NCBI RefSeq assembly: GCF_001513955.1
Contig: NZ_KQ948147.1
Location: 444,532-508,531 of the forward strand
Direction of reading: 5' to 3'
Origin: Streptomyces pseudovenezuelae
Lineage (GTDB): Bacteria > Actinomycetota > Actinomycetes > Streptomycetales > Streptomycetaceae
DNA: 64,000 nucleotides
Made by a program: the position numbers and the translations under genes. The number at the start of each line of letters is the position of its first letter. Position 1 is the first letter of the stretch. Below, piece after piece: positions 7,592 through 16,774 of this stretch. The notes under the pieces are model-generated. The model saw only the letters and a list, made by a program, of their open reading frames with translations. It ran no database searches and was not told the DNA's origin.

Positions 7592-8899
7592 ACCGGCCTT
7601 CGCCGGAAGGTGGTTGAAGAGCAGGTTCAGCACGATCGCCGTGAGGCAGCCCGCGCTGATGCCGCTGTTCATCACCGTCTGGAACCAGTCGGGGAACTTT
7701 TCGTAGATCGTCGGCACGCCGACCGGCAGCACGCCCATGGCCACCGAGACGGCCACCACCGTCAGGTTGTCGTTGCCCTTGAAGTCCACCTGGGCGAGGG
7801 TCCTCAGGCCGCTCGCCGCGACCGTCCCGAACATGACCAGGCCCGCCCCGCCCAGCACCGGCGCGGGTATCGCCGCGACGAGCGCGCCCAGTTTGGGCAG
7901 CAGGCCCAGCAGGACCAGGATGCCGCCGGCCGTGGCGACGACCCAGCGGCTGCGTACCCGGGTCATGCCGACGAGACCGACGTTCTGCGCGTAGGCCGTG
8001 TAGGGGAAGGTGTTGAAGACGCCGCCGAGCACGGTCGACAGGCCGTCCGCGCGCAGGCCGTCCGCGAGGGATCGCGGTTCGACCTTGCGGTCCGTCATCT
8101 CGCCGACCGCGATCAGGTCACCGGTCGTCTCCGTCATCGTCACCAGCGCCACCACCAGCATCGACACGATCGCCGAGAACTCGAAGGTCGGCGCCCCGAA
8201 GTGGAACGGCGTGCTGATCCCGACCCAGTCCGCGTCCCCGACCCCGTCGAAGTCCGTGAACCCGAAGGGCACGGCAACCGCCAGGCCCACCGCGATGCCG
8301 ATCAGTACGGCGATCCGGCTCAGGAACGCGGGCGCGAACCGCTGGAGCCCCAGCACCACCGCCAGGACGAAGACGGCCAGTGCGATGTTCTTCGGTGCGC
8401 CGAAGTCCGCCGATCCGGCGCCGCCCGCCACCCAGTTGCCCGCGACCGGCAGCAGGGAGATACCGATGATGAGGATCACCGTGCCCGTGACCAGCGGCGG
8501 GAAGAAGCGCAGCAGCCTGCCGAAGACCGGGGCGAGCAGCATGATCGCGAGGCCCGCGACGATCACCGAGCCGTAGATCGCCGGGAGTCCGCCGCCCGTG
8601 GTGCCGATCAGGACCATCGGGGACACGGCCGCGAAGGTGCAGCCCTGCATGATCGGCAGCCGTACGCCGAAGCGCCAGAAGCCGACGCACTGGATGAGGG
8701 TGGCGATGCCGCACACCAGGAGGTCGGCGGTGATCAGATACGCCAGGTCCGCCGGTGACAGCTTCATCGCACCGCCGACGATCAGCGGGACGGCCACGGC
8801 GCCCGCGTACATGGCGAGCACGTGTTGGAGGCCGAAGACGGCGAGCCCGCGTACCGGGGGCACTTCGTCCACGGGGTGCACTGGAGTGGTTTGAGCCAT
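7511..8899 (-). CDS. NCS2 nucleobase (uracil/xanthine) permease
   Basis: This 462-residue polytopic protein is an NCS2 (uracil-xanthine) proton symporter with about 12-14 membrane segments. The family signature QHVLAMYAG is at residues 25-33, and MTETTGDLIAVGEMT in the middle carries the conserved acidic substrate-binding position. PYTAYAQNVGLVG and the glycine-rich AIPAPVLGGAGLVMFG also fit. The tail after LNLLFNHLP is hydrophilic and acidic, ending GVEEGVEQSREEIV; it is encoded antisense to the end of the ArsR-type gene. No clear Shine-Dalgarno sequence precedes the ATG. Exact substrate (xanthine, uric acid or uracil) cannot be told from the sequence. Confidence 0.93.
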   Translation of the reverse strand: MAQTTPVHPVDEVPPVRGLAVFGLQHVLAMYAGAVAVPLIVGGAMKLSPADLAYLITADLLVCGIATLIQCVGFWRFGVRLPIMQGCTFAAVSPMVLIGTTGGGLPAIYGSVIVAGLAIMLLAPVFGRLLRFFPPLVTGTVILIIGISLLPVAGNWVAGGAGSADFGAPKNIALAVFVLAVVLGLQRFAPAFLSRIAVLIGIAVGLAVAVPFGFTDFDGVGDADWVGISTPFHFGAPTFEFSAIVSMLVVALVTMTETTGDLIAVGEMTDRKVEPRSLADGLRADGLSTVLGGVFNTFPYTAYAQNVGLVGMTRVRSRWVVATAGGILVLLGLLPKLGALVAAIPAPVLGGAGLVMFGTVAASGLRTLAQVDFKGNDNLTVVAVSVAMGVLPVGVPTIYEKFPDWFQTVMNSGISAGCLTAIVLNLLFNHLPAKAGSAAPDPDGLAGGGVEEGVEQSREEIV

Positions 8900-9004
8900 G
8901 TCCGAGACCGTAAGGGTGTTGAACAGTTTGTTGATTTCGGGGGTGTTGCCGGTTCGTTGCCCGGTGCGGGTCAGCGCGCGACGGCCGCTCGGGTCTTCTT
9001 CCTC

Positions 9005-10348
<1,344 letters not shown>

Positions 10349-10483
10349 GGCGGAACTCCTTACGGGAGGAGTCGCTGACACCACCAGGATCGCACCGCCG
10401 GTGCTGCTCTGACAGGGTGCCGGAGGGACCTGGGCGTGCGTGTCCGTTCGTATGGAATGTGATCATGCGGTTACGTTGCGTGT

Positions 10484-11005
10484 GTGCTAGAAGCATCCTT
10501 TCTTAATCTTTCTGATCGTTGTCCGACGGACGGCAGCGTGTCCGTGTGGCCCGCGTGGGAAGTGCGGGAGGACGCCGGCGCGATGGCGTGGTTCCACGTC
10601 CGGCTGGTCTTCTCCGACGGCGCCCGGGTCGACGCGCTCGCCGTGGTGGCCCGGGACGGTGTCTGCCTGGAGGACGTACGCGCGATGCCCGCCCTGTCGC
10701 TGGATGACCTGGGCGTGCTCGCGGACTGGATCGAGGGGCCGCTCTTCGCCGCGTGCGGGAGGGAGCCCGAGCGGGCGGCCGGGGCGGACGGCGAGGCCGG
10801 ACCGCGTCGTGCGCGCCCGGCCTGGCCGCGCGGCCTGGAGGGGCGGTGGCTGGTCGCGCAGGAGTACCAGGCCGCCCAGGAGGACGGTGTCGACCCGGTC
10901 CTCGCCGTGATGTGCGCGACCGGGCACAGCCGCCGCAGGTCGCTCCGGCTCATCGCGCAGGCGCGCGACGCCGGCTTCCTGACACCTCGTCACGCACGGC
11001 GCTGA
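10484..11005 (+). CDS. Conserved actinobacterial protein, DUF6214-like
   Basis: This soluble protein of up to 173 residues contains an N-terminal domain with SVWPAWEVRE and FHVRLVFSDGARVDALAVVARDG, an acidic, low-complexity middle, and a C-terminal part ending CATGHSRRRSLRLIAQARD and GFLTPRHARR. It resembles what I recall as DUF6214 in Streptomyces; function unknown. The C-terminal segment looks like a helix-turn-helix-type helical pair with basic residues. The GTG at 10484 is uncertain: the first 18 codons are AT-rich and promoter-like, so a GTG at 10538 may be the true start. Confidence 0.7.
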   Translation: MLEASFLNLSDRCPTDGSVSVWPAWEVREDAGAMAWFHVRLVFSDGARVDALAVVARDGVCLEDVRAMPALSLDDLGVLADWIEGPLFAACGREPERAAGADGEAGPRRARPAWPRGLEGRWLVAQEYQAAQEDGVDPVLAVMCATGHSRRRSLRLIAQARDAGFLTPRHARR

Positions 11006-11046
11006 ACGGACCGGTCGGGGGCGCCCGACCTCAACGGCCCGTTCAG
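11002..11046. terminator. Bidirectional stem-loop spanning both stop codons
   Basis: CTGAACGG (11002-11009) pairs with CCGTTCAG (11039-11046) and, inside, GGTCGGG (11013-11019) pairs with CCCGACC (11024-11030). The outer arms contain the stop codons of both convergent genes, a compact arrangement for two-way termination. Confidence 0.65.
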
Positions 11047-11699
11047 AGCATGTTCCGCATGCGGTTGATCTCGCTCGTCTGCTGGGCCACCACGTCGTCC
11101 GCCATCTCCTCGATCCGGATGTTGTTGCCCTGCCCCTTCACATCCGTCGCCATGGTGATCGCCCCCTCGTGGTGGGTGATCATCAGGGTGAGGAAGAGCT
11201 CGTCGAAGGCCTTCCCCTTCGCCGCGCGCAACTTCTCCAACTGAGCCTCGGTCGCCATGCCCGGCATCCTGGCGTGCGCGTGGGCGTCGCTCTTCTCGGA
11301 CTGGCCGTACTCCTTCAGCCAGGCCCTCATCGCGTCGATCTCCGGCCCCTGGGCGGCCGAGATCCGTTCGGCGAGCGCCTTGAGCTTCACCGACTCGGCG
11401 CGCTGCGGGGCCAGTTCGGTCAGTTCTAGGGCCTGGGCGTGGTGCGCGATCATCATCCGCGCGTACGAGACGTCGGCCGAGTTGGGAGTGTCGTCGTCGG
11501 CCCGCTGGTCCTGCGCGTCCTGCGCGGACAGGGTGCGGTTCGCCTCACCGGGCTTGCCGGGCGCCAGTACCGAAGGGCCGGTCGCCGAGGCGGACTTGGG
11601 GTCGGCGCCGGAGTCGCAGCCCGCGAGGGTCAGTGCGGTCAGTGCGGCCAGGGCGGCCGCCGCGTACGGCGCGCGGCGGAAAAGCACAGTGGTCACCAT
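11043..11699 (-). CDS. DUF305 lipoprotein
   Basis: The 218-residue protein has a lipoprotein signal peptide with lipobox LTLAGCDS (Cys near residue 28), so it should be anchored to the outer face of the membrane. The DUF305 ferritin-like four-helix fold is marked by two metal-type motifs, YARMMIAHHAQALELTEL and LMITHHEGAITMATD, each with a His pair, and by the methionine-rich stretch HAHARMPGMATEAQLEKL. DUF305 proteins are often found with copper-handling genes, though a role is not proven. GAGGGG precedes the ATG. It is divergent from the LVIVD-repeat gene with only 106 bases between them. Confidence 0.9.
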   Translation of the reverse strand: MVTTVLFRRAPYAAAALAALTALTLAGCDSGADPKSASATGPSVLAPGKPGEANRTLSAQDAQDQRADDDTPNSADVSYARMMIAHHAQALELTELAPQRAESVKLKALAERISAAQGPEIDAMRAWLKEYGQSEKSDAHAHARMPGMATEAQLEKLRAAKGKAFDELFLTLMITHHEGAITMATDVKGQGNNIRIEEMADDVVAQQTSEINRMRNML

Positions 11700-11805
11700 G
11701 GTCCCCTCATGACGATTTCGTTGCCCCCTGTTGATCTGTGCATGGTGAAGACGATACTGCGGTGACGCGTGAACCGTTCCCATGAACGGCACAGGGAGGA
11801 AAACA

Positions 11806-13308
11806 GTGATCCTGTTGCAAGAGTCCCGAACCCGCCACAGACGCCTGGGAGTTGCCGCGGCAGCCGCCGGTCTCCTGGCCGCGCTGCTGACCGCAGGACC
11901 CGCCGTCGCGACCCCCGACCCCGGGGACGGCCCGACGACGGGCAAGGGCGTCTCCAAGAGCACCGAGGCCGAGGTGAAGGCGGCGATCGCCGACGGCGAG
12001 ATACCCGGCCAGGACGAGATCGTCCACTCCGGCAACATCGAGCACCTCGTCAACATCCCCAAGGACGCACTGCCCGGCACCAATTCGGACCTGGCCTTCC
12101 AGGGCAGGTACGCCTTCGCCGGGAACTACGACGGCTTCCGTGTCTTCGACATCAGCAACCCGAAGGCCCCGAAGACGATCGCCCAGGTGCTCTGCCCGGG
12201 CTCGCAGAACGACATCTCCGTCTCCGGCAATCTGCTGTTCCTGTCCACCGACTCCTCGCGCAGCGACAGCAGTTGCAGCAGCACCACCCAGCCCGCGACC
12301 GAGAAGTCGTCGTGGGAGGGCATGAAGGTCTTCGACATCAGCGACAAGAGGAACCCGAAGTACGTCGCCGCCGTGGAGACCGCCTGCGGCTCGCACACCC
12401 ACACGCTGGTCCCCGAGCGCAGGAACGTGTACATCTACGTCTCCTCGTACTCACCGAGCGCCACCTACCCCGACTGCCAGCCGCCGCACGACGGCATCTC
12501 CGTGATCAAGGTGCCGCGCAACGCCCCCGAGAAGGCGGCGGTCGTCGGCTTCCCGGTGCTCTTCCCCGGCGAGGGCCCCGACGGCGGCGGCAACCCCGGT
12601 TCGCCCACCAACCCGGGCGTCTCCAAGACCACCGGCTGCCACGACATCACGGTGCTCCCCGACAAGGACCTGGCGGCCGGCGCCTGCATGGGCGACGGCA
12701 TCCTGTTCTCCGTCAAGGACCCGGAGAACCCGAAGGTCATCGACCGGGTGCAGGACAACGTGAACTTCGCGTTCTGGCACTCGGCGACCTTCAACCAGAA
12801 GGCGAACAAGGTCGTCTTCACCGACGAGCTGGGCGGCGGCGGCGCGGCCACCTGCAACGCGGCGATCGGCCCGAACCGTGGCGCCGACGGCATCTACGAC
12901 ATCGTCGGCAAGGGCGACCAGCGCAAGCTGGTCTTCCGCAGCTACTACAAGATCCCTCGCTACCAGGCCGACACTGAGAACTGCGTCGCCCACAACGGCT
13001 CGCTGATCCCGGTCAAGGGCAAGGACCTCATGGTCCAGGCGTGGTACCAGGGAGGCGTGTCCGTCTGGGACTTCACCGACTCGTCGAAGCCCCGGGAGAT
13101 CGCCTACTTCGAGCGCGGGCCGCTCAACACGAGCACCATGCAGACCGGCGGGGCCTGGTCGGCGTACTACTACAACGGCTACATCTACTCCAACGACATC
13201 GCCAAGGGCTTCGACGTCCTGAAGCTCAGCGACAAGCGGACGGACCCGGCCAGGAAGGTGCGGCTCGGCGAGCTCAACGTCCAGACGCAGCCGGACTACT
13301 TCGACTGA
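11806..13308 (+). CDS. Secreted LVIVD-repeat beta-propeller protein
   Basis: This 500-residue exported protein has a signal peptide ending near residue 34 (AVAT/PDPG). Several LVIVD repeats of about 42 residues follow, seen as GFRVFDISNPKAPKTI, GMKVFDISDKRNPKYV, GILFSVKDPENPKVI and GVSVWDFTDSSKPREI, which fold into a beta-propeller. Cysteines are spread through the mature domain, fitting disulfides outside the cell. GTG at 11806 has an ideal GGAGG 7 bases upstream; an ATG at 11782 is less likely. Its divergence from a DUF305 lipoprotein suggests one extracellular process; ligand unknown. The last 13 bases overlap the convergent TetR gene. Confidence 0.9.
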   Translation: MILLQESRTRHRRLGVAAAAAGLLAALLTAGPAVATPDPGDGPTTGKGVSKSTEAEVKAAIADGEIPGQDEIVHSGNIEHLVNIPKDALPGTNSDLAFQGRYAFAGNYDGFRVFDISNPKAPKTIAQVLCPGSQNDISVSGNLLFLSTDSSRSDSSCSSTTQPATEKSSWEGMKVFDISDKRNPKYVAAVETACGSHTHTLVPERRNVYIYVSSYSPSATYPDCQPPHDGISVIKVPRNAPEKAAVVGFPVLFPGEGPDGGGNPGSPTNPGVSKTTGCHDITVLPDKDLAAGACMGDGILFSVKDPENPKVIDRVQDNVNFAFWHSATFNQKANKVVFTDELGGGGAATCNAAIGPNRGADGIYDIVGKGDQRKLVFRSYYKIPRYQADTENCVAHNGSLIPVKGKDLMVQAWYQGGVSVWDFTDSSKPREIAYFERGPLNTSTMQTGGAWSAYYYNGYIYSNDIAKGFDVLKLSDKRTDPARKVRLGELNVQTQPDYFD

Positions 13309-13970
13309 TCCCCGGCCTCCGGGCTCGTCTCGAAGAACCGCGACAGATCCCTGTCGCACGTCCCGTCGGGTGCCTCGGTGCCCGGCGGGACGCCCTGCTC
13401 CCAGTCGAGCCGGTAGCGGGTGAACAACTCGGCGCGCAGGGTCGCGATCGGCATCGGGACGTTCGGTACGACCATCGCGTAGACCGCGCCCATGAGCTGC
13501 GAGCGCAGCATCGGGTAGTCGGTCTCGACCGTCTGCGAACCGTGCCGTTCCATCGTGTCCCGCAGCAGTTCGGCCAGGCGCTGCTGCTCCGGGCACTGCA
13601 CGAAGCCCTCGGTGTCGAGCAGTCCCGCCATGTGCTGGCGCATCAGCACCGTCCGGTCCCGGGCCAGGCCCAGCACCGCGTCGATGGCACGGGCCATCCG
13701 CTCCCGGCCGTCCTCGGTGCACGGCTCGCGCTCCAGTGCCTCTTCCAGCGTGCGGTGCATGAGCCGGTGCACCGCGGACTGCACGAGCTGGCGCTTGCCG
13801 GGGAAGTAGTACGACACCAGACCGCGCGCCGATCCGGCCCGGTCCGCGATGTCGCCGAGGGTGGTGGCCTCGTACCCGCGCTCGGAGACCAGTTCGATCG
13901 CCGCCTGCAGGAGCCGCTCCCGGGAACGGCGGCGCAACTCTTCGTTGACCGAGGCGCTGCGCGGGGACAT
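13296..13970 (-). CDS. TetR family regulator
   Basis: The 224-residue protein has the TetR DNA-binding domain at residues 12-60 (RERLLQAAIELVSERGYEAT, then LGDIADRAGSARGLVSYYFP and GKRQLV), with a divergent ligand domain after it. AGGAG lies 7 bases before the ATG. An inverted repeat next to its own -10 suggests autoregulation. Its target is not clear: the upstream neighbour is a HAD gene in the same direction 226 bases away, and the downstream gene is convergent. Confidence 0.9.
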   Translation of the reverse strand: MSPRSASVNEELRRRSRERLLQAAIELVSERGYEATTLGDIADRAGSARGLVSYYFPGKRQLVQSAVHRLMHRTLEEALEREPCTEDGRERMARAIDAVLGLARDRTVLMRQHMAGLLDTEGFVQCPEQQRLAELLRDTMERHGSQTVETDYPMLRSQLMGAVYAMVVPNVPMPIATLRAELFTRYRLDWEQGVPPGTEAPDGTCDRDLSRFFETSPEAGDQSK

Positions 13971-13984
13971 GCTGTAACTCCTGC

Positions 13985-14009
13985 GTTGACTGGCTATCAG
14001 CCAACTATA
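13985..14009 (-). promoter_or_regulatory. Autoregulatory operator and -10 of the TetR gene
   Basis: GTTGACTG (13985-13992) and CAGCCAAC (13998-14005) form an 8-bp inverted repeat with one mismatch and a 5-base spacer. On the minus strand a -10-like TATAGT (14009-14004) abuts it, so a bound repressor would cover the transcription start of the TetR gene. Confidence 0.5.
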
Positions 14010-14196
14010 CTCAGTGCGTCCGGACCGGCTCGTAAAAGGCCTGGTCGGGGCTGCCGCCTGCTCTGGGCGACGCGGGGGATCGTCCAGGGTGGGCGAGCAT
14101 ACGCCCCAATGGTGTCCTCAGGCGACCTTCCCGGCGGGGTGACCACCCCGTTTTCGGCCAGTTTCCCGAGGTCGATTTCGACCGGGGTCGCGGGCC

Positions 14197-14889
14197 TCAG
14201 TCCACCAGGTCGAGGACGGCGCGCAGTGCGTCGGGGCGCTGGTCCGCCGGCAGGTGATCCACGAAGTGCACCGCGCAGCCCAGGGTCGCCGCACCGCCGT
14301 CCGCCCGCCGGTCGTCGCCGACCATCAGAACGTCCCGGGGCTCGACACCGAGCGTCGTGCAGGCGGTCTTGAACAGCCGTGGGTCCGGCTTCTGGACACC
14401 GTGTTCGTACGACAGCACATACGCGTCGACGTACGGATCGAGTCCGTGTGCGCGGAAGACCGGGCGCAGGTCCCAGCCGATGTTGCTGACCACACCCACC
14501 TTCGTCCCGCGCTCGCGAAGTGCGCGCAGCACCTCGGCGGCATCGGGATACGGCTGCCAGGCGGCGGGGAGCATGTGCCGGTCGTAGAGCGCGTCGTGCA
14601 GGGCGGGATCCGGCAGCGTGACCAGCCGGGAGAGCCCGGTGTACGCGGCCCGGTGCAGTTCGGCGCTCTCGTCCCGGACGTCCCACACGGCGGCCGGCCC
14701 GTCCGGCATCGGCACCCGCGGCGCCACCCCACCGGGCAGCGCCCCCACGTGCTCCAGCTCCCGCGCGAGTCGCGTCACCTCGTCCTCGGCGAGGGGGAGT
14801 CCCGCCTGGTCGAGGGCGGCCCTCAGCCAGGAGTCGGTGGACTCGATCCGGAAGAGGGTTCCCGAGAAGTCGAACAGGACGGCGGTCAT
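14197..14889 (-). CDS. HAD superfamily hydrolase with DxS motif
   Basis: This 230-residue haloacid-dehalogenase-fold protein has motif I LFDFSGTLF (Asp 7, Ser 9 where phosphatases carry Asp), motif II VVSNIG, motif III with Lys in HGVQKPDPRLF, and motif IV MVGDDRRADGGAA. The Ser in place of the second Asp of DxD removes the usual general acid, so classical phosphatase activity is doubtful. The cap domain is helical (about 15-95). Its ATG overlaps the stop of the small zinc-ribbon-like frame upstream (ATGA), so the two are likely translated together. Confidence 0.88.
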   Translation of the reverse strand: MTAVLFDFSGTLFRIESTDSWLRAALDQAGLPLAEDEVTRLARELEHVGALPGGVAPRVPMPDGPAAVWDVRDESAELHRAAYTGLSRLVTLPDPALHDALYDRHMLPAAWQPYPDAAEVLRALRERGTKVGVVSNIGWDLRPVFRAHGLDPYVDAYVLSYEHGVQKPDPRLFKTACTTLGVEPRDVLMVGDDRRADGGAATLGCAVHFVDHLPADQRPDALRAVLDLVD

Positions 14890-15074
14890 GCGGTGATCCT
14901 ACGAGCCGGCGATCCGCCCCGGGGCAGTGCGGTACCGCGGAACACGCGGACGAAAGCCGCCGCGCGCACGATCGACCGCTCCCCGCACCCGTCGCAGAAC
15001 CGGAACGCCACCTGGTGGGTGAACCGGCCGGAATGCTCGACGCGGGCCCGGTCCGGCCCTGCTCGGGCCGTCAG
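14886..15074 (-). CDS. Small zinc-ribbon-like protein between PAP2 and HAD genes
   Basis: A 62-codon frame lies between two genes and overlaps the HAD start by TGA/ATG. It contains VEHSGRFTHQVAFRFCDGCG, then ERSIVRAAAFVRVFRGTALP; the CDGCG pair is typical of a small metal-binding knuckle. Third codon positions are strongly G/C over the first 40 codons, as in real genes here. It has no ATG or GTG at its beginning: the frame opens directly after the PAP2 stop with CTG at 15074, which would be a stop-start coupled CTG initiation. A GTG inside (Val-13 context) would leave out the conserved-looking start. It may also be read as an extension of PAP2 by stop readthrough. Confidence 0.55.
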   Translation of the reverse strand: MTARAGPDRARVEHSGRFTHQVAFRFCDGCGERSIVRAAAFVRVFRGTALPRGGSPARRITA

Positions 15075-15746
15075 TCACGGCCGGTGTCGCTGGTGGACCG
15101 TCACCGCCAGCGTCACCAGCATCGCGCCCATCAGCCAGCCGCCGAGCACGTCGGAGGGCCAGTGGACGCCGAGCCAGATGCGGGTGAGGCCGACACCCAC
15201 CACAGAGATCACGCCGACAACCAGCGCCGTGCGCCACACGGCGCGGCCGACGCCGTAGTGGTGGAGGAGCCACAGGAGGAGGCCGCACACGACCGTGGCC
15301 GTCAGCGCGTGGCCCGACGGGTAGGCCGCGAAGTGCGCGGTGTCGACGGGGTCGGGCCAGACAGGGCGTTCGCGGCCGACCGCGGCCTTCAGGACCTGCT
15401 GGACCAGTGTGCCCAGCGCACAGGTGGCCACCAGCCATACGGCGGCCCAGCGGGCGTTGCGGCGCCACACCAGCCAGACCGCCGCGCCCGCTGCCAGGAC
15501 GCGCATCGCCCAGGGGTCCCAGACCCAGTCGGTGAGGATGCGGAAGGCGTGCGTGAGCCCTGGTTCGTCGACCGCCCAGCGGTGGGTGGTGTCGGCGATG
15601 TCGCCGTCCACGGTGAGCAGTGGATGCCACTCGACCACGACCAGGACGAGCAGCAGCGCCGAGCACAGGGCGAGGACACCGGTCGCGCGGGCTGCGGTCC
15701 GGTGCTCCGGCGGGCGGGGCGGGGAGTCGACGGACGGGGTGTGCAT
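15075..15746 (-). CDS. PAP2 family membrane phosphatase
   Basis: This 223-residue integral membrane phosphatase probably acts on undecaprenyl or phosphatidyl phosphates at the outer face. The three PAP2 motifs are present: KAAVGRERP near residue 120, YPSGHALT near 143 and TRIWLGVHWPSDVLGG near 190. Five to six hydrophobic helices are visible. GAGGA lies 8 bases before the ATG. The stop TGA is followed in the same frame by the zinc-ribbon-like small frame and then by the HAD gene, suggesting one transcript. Confidence 0.93.
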   Translation of the reverse strand: MHTPSVDSPPRPPEHRTAARATGVLALCSALLLVLVVVEWHPLLTVDGDIADTTHRWAVDEPGLTHAFRILTDWVWDPWAMRVLAAGAAVWLVWRRNARWAAVWLVATCALGTLVQQVLKAAVGRERPVWPDPVDTAHFAAYPSGHALTATVVCGLLLWLLHHYGVGRAVWRTALVVGVISVVGVGLTRIWLGVHWPSDVLGGWLMGAMLVTLAVTVHQRHRP

Positions 15747-16071
15747 GCTGCGATCCTCGCCGACCGGTGTGGTGGGAGGCGAATCCCGGGCGCGGGTGGG
15801 CCGGACCGGCCGATGTCCGGGCCCGCGATCATGTCCGGTTGTTCGCCGTGGGGGGTGTGGTCATGCCGGGTTCCCTGTTTTCCACGGGTCCATGCCCGTC
15901 CGCCCGGTGCCGTCTTGATCGTCGGCAGGGGGGCGAAGGGCCCCGGACCGGGTACGGAAAGGGAGTTCGGCCGCCGAAGCCCAGCCCGGCCCAGCCCGGC
16001 CCGAAACCTGGCCGCGGCCAAGCCGCACGAGCCGCCGCAGCCGCAGCCGCGCGCGTCAGACCGTCGGAGCG
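15747..16071. other. 325-base intergenic region without a supported gene
   Basis: Between the start of PAP2 and the end of the DUF5134 gene I see no frame with convincing codon use or ribosome site. It holds a short tandem CCCAGCCCGG repeat (near 15980-16000) and GCCGCA repeats (near 16030), probably low-complexity sequence. Confidence 0.4.
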
Positions 16072-16614
16072 TCAGAGCGTCAGCAGCATGGTCACCATCG
16101 CGATGCCCATCGACAACCGGCACGCGCGCGCGAGTTCGGGACGGTCGCCCCAGCCGACGGTGCCGCCACCGGCGGTCACCGGCATCAGCACCGGTATCAG
16201 GCGGACGCCGGACAGCAGGACGTACCCCGCGAAGTAGAGGAGGAGCGCGCCCGTCACCGCGGGGACTCCCGTACCGCCGTGGTGTCCGGGGGAGGCCGCC
16301 ATGACCACCGCCATGTAGACCATGGCCCCCGCCCCCACCAGGTGGTGCAGATGACGGGTGCTGGTGCGCGCCGCCCACAGCGCGCGCACCGCGGCCGCGC
16401 CGAACACCGCCGTATAGAGCGGCCAGGCCCACGACGGGGGTGTGAACACCGCGGCCGGTACGGCCATCGCGGCCATGCCGAAGCCCATCAGCGCCTCGCC
16501 GCCCGCGGCCCGGCGCTGCTCCTCGACGCTACTGCGCATCCGCAGCAGGCAGTACGCCCCGGTCGCCGCGCAGAGCGCCACCAGCAGCCAGCCGGACGAA
16601 GCCGGTCCGTGCAC
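16072..16614 (-). CDS. DUF5134 family membrane protein
   Basis: This 180-residue polytopic protein has about five to six hydrophobic segments and histidine-bearing loops (TSTRHLHHLVGAGAMVYM and ASPGHHGGTG), the pattern of DUF5134, an uncharacterised actinobacterial membrane family. The GTG at 16614 follows GGAGG by 6 bases and places the first helix (SGWLLVALCAATGAYCLL) at the N-terminus; a longer frame upstream is basic and unlikely. The gene is divergent from the FUSC transporter. Metal or heme binding through the histidines is possible but unproven. Confidence 0.82.
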   Translation of the reverse strand: MHGPASSGWLLVALCAATGAYCLLRMRSSVEEQRRAAGGEALMGFGMAAMAVPAAVFTPPSWAWPLYTAVFGAAAVRALWAARTSTRHLHHLVGAGAMVYMAVVMAASPGHHGGTGVPAVTGALLLYFAGYVLLSGVRLIPVLMPVTAGGGTVGWGDRPELARACRLSMGIAMVTMLLTL

Positions 16615-16745
16615 GCCAACCTCCCCCGCTCGACGTCGGTCAAGGAATGCCCGGGCCATGCGGCGCGCAATCGAGCGCAAGGGTGTACGCGGGGAGCGTG
16701 CGGCGGAGCACGGCAGGTCAGGGTGATGATCCTCACCTCGTTTAC

Positions 16746-16773
16746 AGGTAAAACACTTGCTAAGGTATTACCT
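16746..16773. promoter_or_regulatory. Inverted repeat before the FUSC-MarR operon
   Basis: AGGTAA (16746-16751) and TTACCT (16768-16773) are perfect arms 16 bases apart, enclosing a weaker dyad AACACTT/AGGTATT (16752-16769). The second arm ends one base before the FUSC ATG. It is a good candidate for the operator of the MarR regulator encoded as the second gene. Confidence 0.5.
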
Positions 16774-16774
16774 C

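Noticed and set aside
14135..14154. Hairpin CGGGGTG-AC-CACCCCG followed by TTTT, like a plus-strand terminator
   Set aside because: No plus-strand gene lies upstream, and the U-run is on the wrong strand for the HAD transcript. Kept only as a note.
15747..16071. Possible small ORF starting MPGSLFSTGP
   Set aside because: Low-complexity Pro/Arg/Ala product, no ribosome site and poor codon choice.
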